From positions 62,001-126,000 of the forward strand of contig CANJRA010000002.1 in the NCBI GenBank assembly GCA_947476625.1: a DNA stretch of 64,000 nt. Direction: 5' to 3'. The position numbers were made by a program, and so were the translations under genes. The notes beneath the pieces are model-generated. The model was not told where the DNA came from and made no database searches. It saw only the letters and a list, made by a program, of their open reading frames with translations. This stretch comes from Fidelibacterota bacterium. GTDB taxonomy: Bacteria; Pseudomonadota; Alphaproteobacteria; Rhodospirillales; Rhodospirillaceae. Of the stretch, positions 8,529 through 17,420 are shown piece by piece (the first letter of the stretch is position 1; every line of letters begins with the position of its first letter).

Positions 8529-9271
8529 GGCCGCCGTTTTTCTATCACTGTCATGAGGCGGAAGGCCATAAGCCGCCCGAGTACCGGTAACAGAGCCTCT
8601 TCAAGCTTCAGCAATGGTTTCACGAGGCCGTAAGGAATAAGCGACCACGGCTTAAACCCACCCGACAACGGATAAGCGAAAAGGCTGAGCCAACGCGGCG
8701 GCGCGATTTTAAACTGCGGGAACGCGGCGGCGAATTGCGTCCTGTGCGCGCCCGCCAGCAACGTCGGGATAGCTTGATTGGCAGCGAAAGGATCGCGGTC
8801 TTGGGCCGGCGCGCCGTCGTGCAAAGGGTCGGCGTTTAAGTCTAGCGGCTCGGCGTGCAGGAAGCGGTAGAACGGCCAGCTCAGCGGTGTAATCGCGGGT
8901 TCCATCATCACGATACGTCCGCCGGGGGCGAGAACACGCAAAGCTTCGCTGAAAAAACGACGTGGAAATTCGATGTGGTGAAGGACGTCGAACATCACGA
9001 TATTGCCAAAACTGTCGGCGGCAAACGGCAGCGCTTGAGCATCGGCGACGAGGTCTAACCAAGGTGCCGAAAGAATATCGGTGGTAATGACGTCGGGCGC
9101 GAATTCCTTAAAGCCGCCCGCGCCGCTGCCGATTTCAAGTGTGCGGCCTTGCGCAAGTTCGCCGGCCATGCGTCGGTAGAGGTCGTGATATATTTCGCGC
9201 AACACCGGCTTGTTGCGCCATTGCCGGCCGAACTCAAGGATGCGGTGATCGACGGAGGCCGGCGTGCTCAC
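8525..9271 (-). CDS. Class I SAM-dependent methyltransferase (Methyltransf_11 type)
   Basis: The 248-residue protein has 'TLEIGSGAGGFKEFAP' as SAM motif I near residues 44-59, 'ITTDILSAPWLDLVADAQALPF' as motif II, 'VMFDVLHHIEFP' and 'LAPGGRIVMMEPAITP' as later motifs. The C-terminal 110 residues are less conserved and include hydrophobic helices that may help contact a lipid-linked substrate. It begins one base after the upstream methyltransferase-GT2 gene ends, so the two minus-strand genes form an operon. The acceptor is unknown; a polyprenyl-linked sugar would fit the partner gene, but that is inference. Confidence 0.87.
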   Translation of the reverse strand: MSTPASVDHRILEFGRQWRNKPVLREIYHDLYRRMAGELAQGRTLEIGSGAGGFKEFAPDVITTDILSAPWLDLVADAQALPFAADSFGNIVMFDVLHHIEFPRRFFSEALRVLAPGGRIVMMEPAITPLSWPFYRFLHAEPLDLNADPLHDGAPAQDRDPFAANQAIPTLLAGAHRTQFAAAFPQFKIAPPRWLSLFAYPLSGGFKPWSLIPYGLVKPLLKLEEALLPVLGRLMAFRLMTVIEKRRP

Positions 9272-9272
9272 G

Positions 9273-10769
9273 TCAGAAGGCTTTCAGTTTGTGCCATGCG
9301 AACAGCACCATGCGCGCCAAAAGCCAGCCGTGAGAGAACCGAGAAATTTGCGTCTCGCCGTGGCTGCGGTCCATGTAGCGAATGGGCACTTCGATGATGC
9401 GCAAGTTCAGCTTTGCCGCACCGAATATCAAATCGAAATCACCGAAAGGATCAAAGTCGCCAAAGTATCCGCGATTGGCGACGATGCGCTCGTAGTCGCG
9501 TCGCCACAAAACCTTGGTGCCGCAAAGTGTATCGGTAAAGCGCTGATTGAGCAGATACGAGAATACGATAGCGAAGCCGCGATTGGCGATGGCGTTGAGG
9601 AACCGCATCGCGGCCGCTTCTTTCGGGTACACCATGCGTGTGCCGTTGATAAACTCGCCGCGTCCGCACACCAGCGCTTCGTAGAAGCGCGGTAGAGTTT
9701 CCGGCGGCACGGTGAGATCGGCATCGAGAATCATCAAGACGTCACCGCGCGCCGCCGCAAAACCCTTGCGTACTGCGTCGCCCTTACCCTTGCCCTCCTG
9801 GCGCAACACTTTGATATCGCGCGCAGGGTATGCAGCTCGGACACGTTCGCATTCTTCATATGTGCCGTCACTGCTATGGCCTTCGACGAACAGGATTTCC
9901 ATATCGGGTGCGAAGCGCGGCAGGCGCGTCACGGCATTCTCTATGTTGCCCTTCTCGTTGCGGCAGGGAACGAGAACTGTAACGGAGGGCAGGGCTTTTG
10001 GCGGCGGTACGGCCGGACGCGGGCGGGCCACGACATAATTGCGCAAGCACAGCGCGCGGATCAGCGGCAGCGGTGCGATGAAGCGGTTAATCAGCGGCCC
10101 AAGGCCCAGCATCCGCCGGGGCAGGAGCAGTCGCCATTCTTTGCGCACAAGTTCGAAGTCGGCCAAGGCCATCAAACCGGCAATGTCTGTTGTCGACAGC
10201 CAATTCTGCTGCACCTGCGGCATTTTCTGGCGCAGCATTTCGGCCAGCAGCAATCCCGGTTCCCATAGATGCGAGTAATAGGCGACGATCAGACGCGTAT
10301 CCGGCGTGGTCAGCCGGTGCAGCACGCGGAAAAGCGCCTCGACGTCCTCGATCAATCCAATGGTGTCCGACACGACGATATAGTCGAAGGGGCCGGTAAT
10401 CGTTTTCAGCAGGTCGGGGTCTTCCGCATTGGCGACGTGAAGTTCTAAGCCCGGGTTCTGCGCGCGCGCGATCTGGATCATTGCCGGGCTTAAATCGAGG
10501 CCGACGCCGCGACGCGGGGCGAGGGATGCCAGCAGTTGACCGTCACCGCAGCCGATTTCCAATACGTTCGATCCGGCAGGGATCAGGAAACGCATATAGG
10601 CCCGGTCGGCATCGTAAAAATACTGGTTGCGGGCAATCCAGGCGCTGCGTTCGGCGGCCACGCTGTCGAACAGCGCCCGCACACGTTCCTGACGCGGCGA
10701 AAGCGGATGTGACGCCACCGTCATAGGCGTATCCGTCGTCGGAATGTCGGTCATAGCAAGGTCATTCAT
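9273..10769 (-). CDS. Bifunctional methyltransferase / family 2 glycosyltransferase fusion
   Basis: A 498-residue two-domain protein. The N-terminal half is a class I methyltransferase ('NVLEIGCGDGQLLASLAP' near residue 68, 'VVSDTIGLIEDVEALF' near 133). The C-terminal half from about residue 264 is a GT-A family 2 enzyme: 'VTVLVPCRNEKGNIENAV', 'EILFVEGHSSDGT', 'VLMILDADLTVPPE' with the DxD-like metal site, then 'GTRMVYP' and 'SHGETQIS'. The GT part resembles dolichol/polyprenyl-phosphate sugar transferases, but no C-terminal membrane spans follow. Fused enzymes of this arrangement occur in other bacteria. A second Met at 10754 is a possible start. It is first in a two-gene operon with the methyltransferase at 8525. 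Confidence 0.88.
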   Translation of the reverse strand: MNDLAMTDIPTTDTPMTVASHPLSPRQERVRALFDSVAAERSAWIARNQYFYDADRAYMRFLIPAGSNVLEIGCGDGQLLASLAPRRGVGLDLSPAMIQIARAQNPGLELHVANAEDPDLLKTITGPFDYIVVSDTIGLIEDVEALFRVLHRLTTPDTRLIVAYYSHLWEPGLLLAEMLRQKMPQVQQNWLSTTDIAGLMALADFELVRKEWRLLLPRRMLGLGPLINRFIAPLPLIRALCLRNYVVARPRPAVPPPKALPSVTVLVPCRNEKGNIENAVTRLPRFAPDMEILFVEGHSSDGTYEECERVRAAYPARDIKVLRQEGKGKGDAVRKGFAAARGDVLMILDADLTVPPETLPRFYEALVCGRGEFINGTRMVYPKEAAAMRFLNAIANRGFAIVFSYLLNQRFTDTLCGTKVLWRRDYERIVANRGYFGDFDPFGDFDLIFGAAKLNLRIIEVPIRYMDRSHGETQISRFSHGWLLARMVLFAWHKLKAF

Positions 10770-10932
10770 GCCGGGTCACGAAGCGGGAAGTTGCCGCAAG
10801 GTACTGAAACTTTTAAACTTTCGAGCAATCATAGCAAGCCAAAGACGTCAAGGCGACTGATGTATGCTGGGGGTTGTATCCAGCCACGATTTGAACAAAC
10901 TGGTGTGCCATATTCACGGTGAAGGGGTGCTC

Positions 10933-10938
10933 AGGAGG
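10933..10938 (+). promoter_or_regulatory. Strong Shine-Dalgarno AGGAGG
   Basis: A perfect AGGAGG lies seven bases before ATG 10946. It decides the start of the small exported protein against the upstream in-frame GTG at 10919. Confidence 0.75.
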
Positions 10939-10945
10939 CACCGTT

Positions 10946-11230
10946 ATGACCAAGAAATTGACCTACCTCATGATAGCCGGCGTCGTGGCGCTGATGCCCT
11001 TTCAGGGTGTCGGGGCGCAGCAGCGGTCTTCCGACGCGCCCAGTAATCGTAATGCCGAGCAGCCTCAGGACCGCACGCAGCGGCAGAACGCGCCGCGTCC
11101 GTCGCAGGATACAGCCGGTTCAAATGACATGGATCCCCGAGACCGCCCGCGACCTTTATCCTCGCACTATGAGCGGGAAAACCTGAGCCGCGACCGCGCC
11201 GATCAGCCGCGCGGCCGCGAACGCCGCTAG
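10946..11230 (+). CDS. Small exported Arg/Asp/Gln/Pro-rich protein of unknown function
   Basis: The product has 94 residues with a signal peptide, MTKKLTYLMIAGVVALMPFQ, cleaved probably after GVGA near residue 24. The mature part is a low-complexity, highly charged tail rich in Arg, Asp, Gln, Asn and Pro ('RDRPRPLSSHYERENLSRDR') and is probably disordered. The start is fixed by a perfect AGGAGG seven bases upstream, which suggests efficient translation. No family is recognised. It resembles the 6165 protein in design (signal peptide plus charged tail) though not in sequence. A 7-bp hairpin (11294-11310) in the gap after it lacks a T run. Confidence 0.65.
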   Translation: MTKKLTYLMIAGVVALMPFQGVGAQQRSSDAPSNRNAEQPQDRTQRQNAPRPSQDTAGSNDMDPRDRPRPLSSHYERENLSRDRADQPRGRERR

Positions 11231-11339
11231 GTTCGGCTTAGCCACAACGACCTTGTCATACGCCCGGAGGATTGGGGTAAAGTGCATCCGAAAGTAGGCG
11301 GTTCGCCTACACGGTTAGCCACGCACACATCCCGGGACC

Positions 11340-13376
11340 ATGAAAAAGAGCGTTATGAAGGCAAGCGTCTATCTATGTCTTGCGCTGGCGTTAGGCGCGC
11401 CCGCACATGCAGCCGAGCCGGCATCATCGGCTGAACTTGCCGCGCCGCGTTTTGGCGTTTGGGGTTTCGATCTTTCGGGCCGTGATACGGCTGCGAACCC
11501 CGGCGATGATTTTTTCCGCTACGCGAATGGTGGTTATCTCGACCGCATGGTCATCCCGCCCGACCGCACACGCTATGGCATGTTCGATGAGCTGCGTGTG
11601 CTGTCCGAGCAACGCGTGCGCAACATCCTCGAGGCGGATTCAGCCTCAAATGAAAGCAAGTCCGGCGCATTTTATAAGAGCTATATGGATGAGGCGGCCA
11701 TTGAGCGGCGCGGTATTGCGCCGCTGCAAGCCGACCTCGCGCGCGTACAAGCGGCCAAGACCCATGAAGATATCGCGGCCCTTATGGGAGATCGCCGCCT
11801 GGGGGCAGGCTCGATTTTTTACGTCGGGATCGGTTCCGACGATAAAAATCCGGATCGATATGCGGTCTATTCCTATAGCGGCGGCATGAGCTTGCCCGAC
11901 CGCGATTACTATTTGAAGGCGTCGTTTTCGCCGACTAAGGCGAAATATGAATCCTATATTGCGCAGATGCTCGGTCTGGCGGGTTGGCCAAATGCGGCCG
12001 AACGTGCGGCCGAGATCGTTCAGCTAGAAACCAAGTTTGCCGAAGCCAGCTGGCCCCGCACTGAGTTGCGTAACCGCGACAAGACGTACAATCCGGTTTC
12101 TTTCTCGCAACTCAAAAACGCCGCCGCCGGGTTTGATTTCCAACGCTTCATGGCGGCGGCGGATTTGAAGGGCGTCGATCGCATCATCGTCGGCGACAAC
12201 ACGGCGTTCCCGGAGAAAGCCGCGCTCTTTAAGGCCGCGCCTGTTTCGCTGCTAAAGGCGTGGCTTGCGTTCAACATCATAGATTCGACAGCGTCGTATT
12301 TGCCGAAGCGTTTTGTTGACGCGCGTTTCGCGTTTCGCGACAAGGCTTTGTCCGGGCAGCCTGAATTAGCGTCGCGCTGGAAGCGCGCAGTCGACGCTAC
12401 GAACGGTGTGTTGGGGCAAGCCGTCGGCCGTGAATACGTGCGTCGTTACTTTCCGCCAGAATCTAAGCGGCAGATGCAGGAGCTGGTGGATAATCTCAAA
12501 AGTGCCTTCGCCGTACGTATCGAGAGAGTGACGTGGATGAGCGCCGAGACCAAGCGTCAGGCGCTCGAAAAGCTTTCGAAATTCGGCGTAAAAATCGGCT
12601 ATCCCGACAAATGGCGCGACTACGATGCCTTGCGGGTGGATGCCGACGACCTCTACGGCAATATAAAAAACGCGACGATCTTTGAGTGGCGACGCGACCT
12701 AGCGCGTCTCGACCAGCCGGTCGATCGCACTGAATGGGGTATGCTGCCGCATACCGTGAATGCCTATTACAGTTCGAATATGAACGAGATCGTTTTTCCT
12801 GCCGGCATTCTGCAGCCGCCGTTCTTCTATCCCGAAGCCGACCCGGCCGTCAACTACGGCGCCATTGGCGGCGTCATCGGGCATGAAGTCAGTCACGGTT
12901 TCGACGATCAGGGCCGCAAGTCGGATGGCGAAGGGCGTTTGCGCGATTGGTGGACGCCGGAAGACGCCGCCAAGTTCGACGCGCGCGCCGACCGTTTAGG
13001 GGCTCAGTATAGCGCCTTTGAATTGTTGCCGGGCGAGTTCATCAATGGCCGGCTGACAATGGGCGAAAATATCGGCGATCTCGGGGGTGTTAATATCGCG
13101 CTCGAAGCTTACCGTATTTCATTGCGCGGCAAGACGGCGCCGGTGCTGGATGGCACGACAGGCGAGCAGCGCGTATTTCTTGCCTGGGCGCAAGTCTGGC
13201 GCGGAAAATCCCGCGATGAAACGTTGCGTCAGCAACTTTATACCGACGAACATTCGCCCGTGAAGGCCCGCGTAAACGGCGTGATGCGCAATATCGATGC
13301 TTGGTACGACGCTTTCGGTATTAAGCCCGGCGATAAACTCTACGTCGCGCCCAGCGACCGGGTGTATATCTGGTAG
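11340..13376 (+). CDS. M13 family zinc metallopeptidase (neprilysin/PepO-like)
   Basis: The 678-residue protein has a signal peptide (cleaved near AHAAEP, residue 25) and the full M13 layout. The N-terminal domain opens 'AANPGDDFFRYANGGY' and contains 'SLPDRDYYL'. The catalytic domain carries zinc site 'HEVSH' near residue 515 and the third zinc ligand in 'MGENIGDLGG' near 572-581. The C-terminus ends 'DRVYIW', matching the usual Cxx[W]-type end of the family. It should be an exported endopeptidase acting on oligopeptides in the periplasm. Length and motifs are normal, so it is probably active. It stands alone between the small exported protein and glcD, with no shared operon evident. Confidence 0.93.
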   Translation: MKKSVMKASVYLCLALALGAPAHAAEPASSAELAAPRFGVWGFDLSGRDTAANPGDDFFRYANGGYLDRMVIPPDRTRYGMFDELRVLSEQRVRNILEADSASNESKSGAFYKSYMDEAAIERRGIAPLQADLARVQAAKTHEDIAALMGDRRLGAGSIFYVGIGSDDKNPDRYAVYSYSGGMSLPDRDYYLKASFSPTKAKYESYIAQMLGLAGWPNAAERAAEIVQLETKFAEASWPRTELRNRDKTYNPVSFSQLKNAAAGFDFQRFMAAADLKGVDRIIVGDNTAFPEKAALFKAAPVSLLKAWLAFNIIDSTASYLPKRFVDARFAFRDKALSGQPELASRWKRAVDATNGVLGQAVGREYVRRYFPPESKRQMQELVDNLKSAFAVRIERVTWMSAETKRQALEKLSKFGVKIGYPDKWRDYDALRVDADDLYGNIKNATIFEWRRDLARLDQPVDRTEWGMLPHTVNAYYSSNMNEIVFPAGILQPPFFYPEADPAVNYGAIGGVIGHEVSHGFDDQGRKSDGEGRLRDWWTPEDAAKFDARADRLGAQYSAFELLPGEFINGRLTMGENIGDLGGVNIALEAYRISLRGKTAPVLDGTTGEQRVFLAWAQVWRGKSRDETLRQQLYTDEHSPVKARVNGVMRNIDAWYDAFGIKPGDKLYVAPSDRVYIW

Positions 13377-13429
13377 GCGCACTGCGTTTTCGGTGATACC
13401 AACGAACATCACAAAATTCAGGGGAGCTC

Positions 13430-14926
13430 ATGTCCAGCCTGCGCATGCCCGCACCTGACCAAGCCGTTCTCGCGCGCCGCGCCGAGATCATCGCGGCGCT
13501 GCGCGCCATTCTACCGTCGGCCAATGTAATCGACGCTCAAAATGAAATGAAGGTCTACGAGTCCGACGCTTTCACGGCTTACCGTCAGATGCCGATGGTC
13601 GTGGCGTTGCCGGAAACGACTGAGCAGGTTGCGCGGATATTGCGCTATTGCAGCGATCAGAAAATTCGTGTGGTGCCCCGCGGGGCGGGGACCGGTCTTT
13701 CCGGCGGGGCTTTGCCTTTGGCCGATGGCATTACCCTCGGCCTGTCGAAGCTCAACCGTGTTCTCGAAATCGATTTTAATAATCGTGCGGTGCGTGTGCA
13801 GCCCGGCGTCACCAATCTCGCCATCACCAAGGCAGTCGAACATGCGGGCTTTTATTATGCGCCCGACCCTTCCAGCCAGATCGCCTGCACCATCGGGGGA
13901 AATGTGGCCGAAAATTCCGGCGGCGTGCATTGCCTCAAATACGGCGTCACCACCAACAACCTGCTGGGCCTAGAGGTGGTAACGCTCGACGGCGAGATCA
14001 TTACGCTCGGCGGCAAGTATCTGGATTCCGAACCCTACGATCTCATGGGATTGATGGCCGGATCGGAAGGGCTGTTGGGCGTGGTAACGGAAGTCACCGT
14101 GCGTATTCTCCAAAAGCCCGCAATCGCGCGCGCCGTGTTGCTTGGATTTTCCGACAACGAATCTGCCGGCGCTTGCGTCAGCCGCATTATAGCCGAAGGT
14201 ATTATCCCCGGCGGCCTCGAGATGATGGACCGCCCGGCCATTCACGCCGTCGAGGCCTTTGTCAAAGCGGGATACCCGCTGGATGTCGAAGCGCTGTTGA
14301 TCGTTGAACTGGACGGTCCGAGCGTCGAAGTCGATGAGTTACTTGAGCGCGTGCTGCCGCTCGCCCGCGCCTGTGGTGCTGTTTATGAACGCACGTCCAG
14401 CAGCGAAGCCGAGCGCATCAAGTTCTGGGCGGGCCGCAAAAATGCATTCCCCGCCATTGGCAGGCTTTCTCCCGACTATCTCTGCATGGATGGTACAATT
14501 CCGCGTCGCGCGCTGCCGCAAGTGCTGAAACGTATGCGCGAGCTGGGTGAACACTATGGCCTCGGTGTCGCCAATGTGTTCCATGCGGGCGACGGTAATT
14601 TGCACCCGCTGATTATGTATGATGCCGACAAGCCGGGCGAGTTGGACCGGGCCGAGAAATTCGGCGCTGATATTTTGAAGCTGTGTGTCGCGGTGGGCGG
14701 TGTTCTGACCGGCGAACACGGCGTCGGCATTGAAAAACGCGACCTGATGCCCGAGATGTTCAGCGAAGACGATTTGAAACAGCAGCAGCGCGTGAAGTGT
14801 GCCTTTGACCCGGAAGCGCTGCTCAATCCTGGTAAGGTTTTTCCGCACTTGCATCGCTGTGCCGAGCTTGGCCGCGTGCATGTCCATCGCGGCGAAACGC
14901 GCTTTCCAGATTTACCGCGATTTTGA
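13430..14926 (+). CDS. glcD: Glycolate oxidase FAD-linked subunit GlcD
   Basis: A 498-residue flavoprotein that oxidises glycolate (or a similar 2-hydroxy acid) to glyoxylate together with GlcE and GlcF. The FAD-binding domain holds 'PRGAGTGLSGGALP' near residues 82-95 and 'GGNVAENSGGVHCLKYG' near 156-172. The C-terminal domain holds 'HAGDGNLHP' near 385 and 'GEHGVG' near 428, which contribute to substrate and flavin binding. A GGGGAG Shine-Dalgarno precedes ATG 13430. It is the first gene of a compact glcDEF operon, with two-base gaps to the next genes. No GlcC-type regulator is nearby. D-lactate dehydrogenases of this family look alike, but the E and F partners favour glycolate oxidase. Confidence 0.93.
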   Translation: MSSLRMPAPDQAVLARRAEIIAALRAILPSANVIDAQNEMKVYESDAFTAYRQMPMVVALPETTEQVARILRYCSDQKIRVVPRGAGTGLSGGALPLADGITLGLSKLNRVLEIDFNNRAVRVQPGVTNLAITKAVEHAGFYYAPDPSSQIACTIGGNVAENSGGVHCLKYGVTTNNLLGLEVVTLDGEIITLGGKYLDSEPYDLMGLMAGSEGLLGVVTEVTVRILQKPAIARAVLLGFSDNESAGACVSRIIAEGIIPGGLEMMDRPAIHAVEAFVKAGYPLDVEALLIVELDGPSVEVDELLERVLPLARACGAVYERTSSSEAERIKFWAGRKNAFPAIGRLSPDYLCMDGTIPRRALPQVLKRMRELGEHYGLGVANVFHAGDGNLHPLIMYDADKPGELDRAEKFGADILKLCVAVGGVLTGEHGVGIEKRDLMPEMFSEDDLKQQQRVKCAFDPEALLNPGKVFPHLHRCAELGRVHVHRGETRFPDLPRF

Positions 14927-14928
14927 GC

Positions 14929-16134
14929 ATGACGACCTTCCGACCCGCGAACGAACACGAACTGGGTGACTGCCTTACACATGCTTTGGCGGACAAGCAG
15001 ACATTGGACGTGCGTGGCCGCGGCACCAAGCGCGGTCTTGGCCGGGACATGCAAACCGATCATGTGCTGGATATGTCGGGCTTCTCCGGCATCACGCTCT
15101 ACGAACCCGAGGAGCTCATCTTGCAAGCGCGCGCCGGAACGCCGCTGGCTGAGATTGAAACGGCCCTTACGGCTCATAAGCAAGAGTTGGCCTTCGAGCC
15201 TTGCGACCTCGGCCCGCTTCTGCGCGGTGTGGCTGGCGAGGGAAGTGTTGGTGGAATGTTTGCGTGTAACCTTTCTGGGCCACGCCGCATCAAGGCTGGT
15301 GCGGCGCGTGATCATTTTCTCGGCGTTACGGCGTATTCAGGCCGCGCCGAGATGTTCAAGGCAGGCGGCCGCGTGGTTAAAAATGTGACCGGCTATGATC
15401 TTTGCAAGCTGCTGGCAAATTCCTACGGCACCCTCTGCGTCATGACGGATGTGACGGTCAAAGTCCTGCCCGCGGCGGAAAAGACGCGGACGGTTCTCGT
15501 GTTCGGACTTGACGACACGGCGGGTGTCGCGGTTCTCACGAAAGCGCTCGCATCCGCTCATGAGATCTCGGCCGCAGCGCACCTTCCGGCCGATGTGGCT
15601 GGCCGCAGTAGCGTTTCGCACGTTCGCAATGCCGGGACGTCCGTCACGGCGATCCGCGTTGAGGGCCCCGCCCGGTCCGTGGCCCATCGCTGCGAGGCGC
15701 TGCGAAAGCTTCTAGGCGCCGGGGAGGAACTCCATAGCCAGAACTCCAAGGTATTCTGGTGCGAACTGCGCGACGTTCATCCTTTCGTCGATGATCCGCG
15801 CGCGGTGTGGCGCATCTCCGTGGCGCCGCAGGCGGGCCCGGCGGTTGGCGTCGCGTTGAAAGGGCTTGGCGATGTATCGGTGTTCTACGATTGGGGCGGC
15901 GGACTCCTGTGGGCGGCCATGTTGCCCGGCGTCAGTCCTCTCGACATTCGCGCCGAGGTCACGGCGGTAGGCGGCGGCCATGCCATGCTCGTGCGCGGCG
16001 ATAGCGAACTGCGTAAAACTATCCCCGTATTCGAGCCGCAAAAGCCCGCACTCGCCGGGTTGACCCGGCGTATTAAGGACGCTTTCGATCCGCAGCGCAT
16101 CCTCAATCCCGGCCGCCTGGCACCGGATTCTTAG
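14929..16134 (+). CDS. glcE: Glycolate oxidase FAD-binding subunit GlcE
   Basis: The 401-residue second flavin subunit of glycolate oxidase. It begins with 'TFRPANEHELGDCL' and has the PCMH-type FAD fold: 'LDVRGRGTKRGLGR' near residues 30-43, 'GVAGEGSVGGMFACN' near 104-118, 'GGRVVKNVTGYDLCKLL' near 148-164, and a C-terminal 'DAFDPQRILNPGRLAP'. The ATG at 14929, two bases after the glcD stop, is preferred to an overlapping TTG at 14923. The length fits GlcE, which lacks the larger C-terminal domain of GlcD. It ends two bases before glcF, so all three subunits should be made together. Confidence 0.92.
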   Translation: MTTFRPANEHELGDCLTHALADKQTLDVRGRGTKRGLGRDMQTDHVLDMSGFSGITLYEPEELILQARAGTPLAEIETALTAHKQELAFEPCDLGPLLRGVAGEGSVGGMFACNLSGPRRIKAGAARDHFLGVTAYSGRAEMFKAGGRVVKNVTGYDLCKLLANSYGTLCVMTDVTVKVLPAAEKTRTVLVFGLDDTAGVAVLTKALASAHEISAAAHLPADVAGRSSVSHVRNAGTSVTAIRVEGPARSVAHRCEALRKLLGAGEELHSQNSKVFWCELRDVHPFVDDPRAVWRISVAPQAGPAVGVALKGLGDVSVFYDWGGGLLWAAMLPGVSPLDIRAEVTAVGGGHAMLVRGDSELRKTIPVFEPQKPALAGLTRRIKDAFDPQRILNPGRLAPDS

Positions 16135-16136
16135 TC

Positions 16137-17420
16137 ATGCAAACCAGCTTTACACCCGCGCAACTTGAAACTCCGTCGCTTGCCGAGGCCAACGGCATTT
16201 TACGAAGCTGCGTGCATTGCGGGTTCTGCACGGCGACGTGTCCGACCTATGTGCTGCTGGGCGACGAATTGGATAGTCCGCGCGGCCGCATTTATCTCAT
16301 CAAAGATATGCTGGAGAATGACAGGCCCGCGACCAAAGACGTCGTGACGCATATCGATCGATGCTTGTCGTGTCTGTCGTGCATGACCACATGTCCTTCG
16401 GGTGTCCACTATGGGCACCTCGTCGAGCACGCGCGCACGCATATCGAAGCAACCTACACCCGGCCATGGCCGGATCGGGCGCTGCGGGCGATGATAGCGG
16501 TGATTTTGCCGCATCCTGTCCGCCTGCGTCTGGCGATTATTGCCGCCTGGCTCGCGCGCCCGTTTGCGTTTTTGTTGCCGCGCCAATTGCGCGCGATCGT
16601 CGATTTCGCGCCCAAAACCCTGCCGTCGCCGTCAGCATGGGACCAGCCGCAGGTGTTTCCCGCCCACGGTGTTAAACGCATGCGCGTTGGGTTGCTGACC
16701 GGCTGCGCGCAGCGTGCGCTCAATACCGACATCAATGCCGCGACGATTCGCTTGCTGACCCGTCACGGCGTCGAGGTAGTGATCGTAAAGAACGTGGGAT
16801 GTTGCGGCGCGTTGACGTTGCATATGGGAAAAGCAGACTCAGGCCGGAATTTCGCGGCGAATAATATCCGCGCCTGGACCCATGAGATTGAGAACGGCGG
16901 TCTGGACGCCATTGTCGTGAACACGTCCGGTTGCGGTACGACTATGAAAGACTACGGCCATTTGTTCTCAGGCGATGCTGTGTTGGCAAAGGATGCCGCA
17001 CGCGTCTCAGCGCTGGCGCGCGATATTTCGGAGATCATGATGGATTTGGGCTTGAATACGCCCATTAACGTGCCGCGTTTGCGCGTGACCTATCACGCAG
17101 CTTGCTCGCTGCAGCATGGACAAAGCATCGTATCGCAGCCGCAAGCTTTATTGAGAGACGCAGGCTTCACTGTTGTTGAACCCGTTGAGAGTCATATCTG
17201 CTGCGGTTCGGCCGGCACCTACAATCTCCTGGAGCCGGAACTGGCCACCCAGCTTCGCGAACGTAAGGCAGCCAACATCGCGCGCACGCATCCCAACGTC
17301 ATCGCCGCCGGCAATATCGGTTGTATGATGCAGATCGGTGCGGCGACAAAAACCCCGGTTGTGCACACGGTCGAACTTTTAGATTGGGCCACCGGTGGGC
17401 CAAAGCCTGCGGGCCTATGA
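16137..17420 (+). CDS. glcF: Glycolate oxidase iron-sulfur subunit GlcF
   Basis: The 427-residue electron-transfer subunit. Two 4Fe-4S ferredoxin motifs are complete: C25/C28/C31/C35 (CVHCGFCTATCP) and C76/C79/C82/C86 (CLSCLSCMTTCP). Two cysteine-rich CCG domains follow, with 'NVGCCGALTLHMGK' near residue 220 and 'HICCGSAGTYNLLEPE' near 350. These carry electrons from the GlcDE flavins towards the membrane quinone pool. A central hydrophobic region ('LRLAIIAAWLARPFAFLLP') may dock to the membrane. It is the last gene of glcDEF and its end overlaps the convergent DUF3095 gene by six bases. Confidence 0.93.
   Translation: MQTSFTPAQLETPSLAEANGILRSCVHCGFCTATCPTYVLLGDELDSPRGRIYLIKDMLENDRPATKDVVTHIDRCLSCLSCMTTCPSGVHYGHLVEHARTHIEATYTRPWPDRALRAMIAVILPHPVRLRLAIIAAWLARPFAFLLPRQLRAIVDFAPKTLPSPSAWDQPQVFPAHGVKRMRVGLLTGCAQRALNTDINAATIRLLTRHGVEVVIVKNVGCCGALTLHMGKADSGRNFAANNIRAWTHEIENGGLDAIVVNTSGCGTTMKDYGHLFSGDAVLAKDAARVSALARDISEIMMDLGLNTPINVPRLRVTYHAACSLQHGQSIVSQPQALLRDAGFTVVEPVESHICCGSAGTYNLLEPELATQLRERKAANIARTHPNVIAAGNIGCMMQIGAATKTPVVHTVELLDWATGGPKPAGL

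Noticed and set aside
11294-11310. GTAGGCG-GTT-CGCCTAC hairpin before the M13 peptidase as a terminator.
   Set aside because: No T run follows and the loop is only three bases; function unclear.
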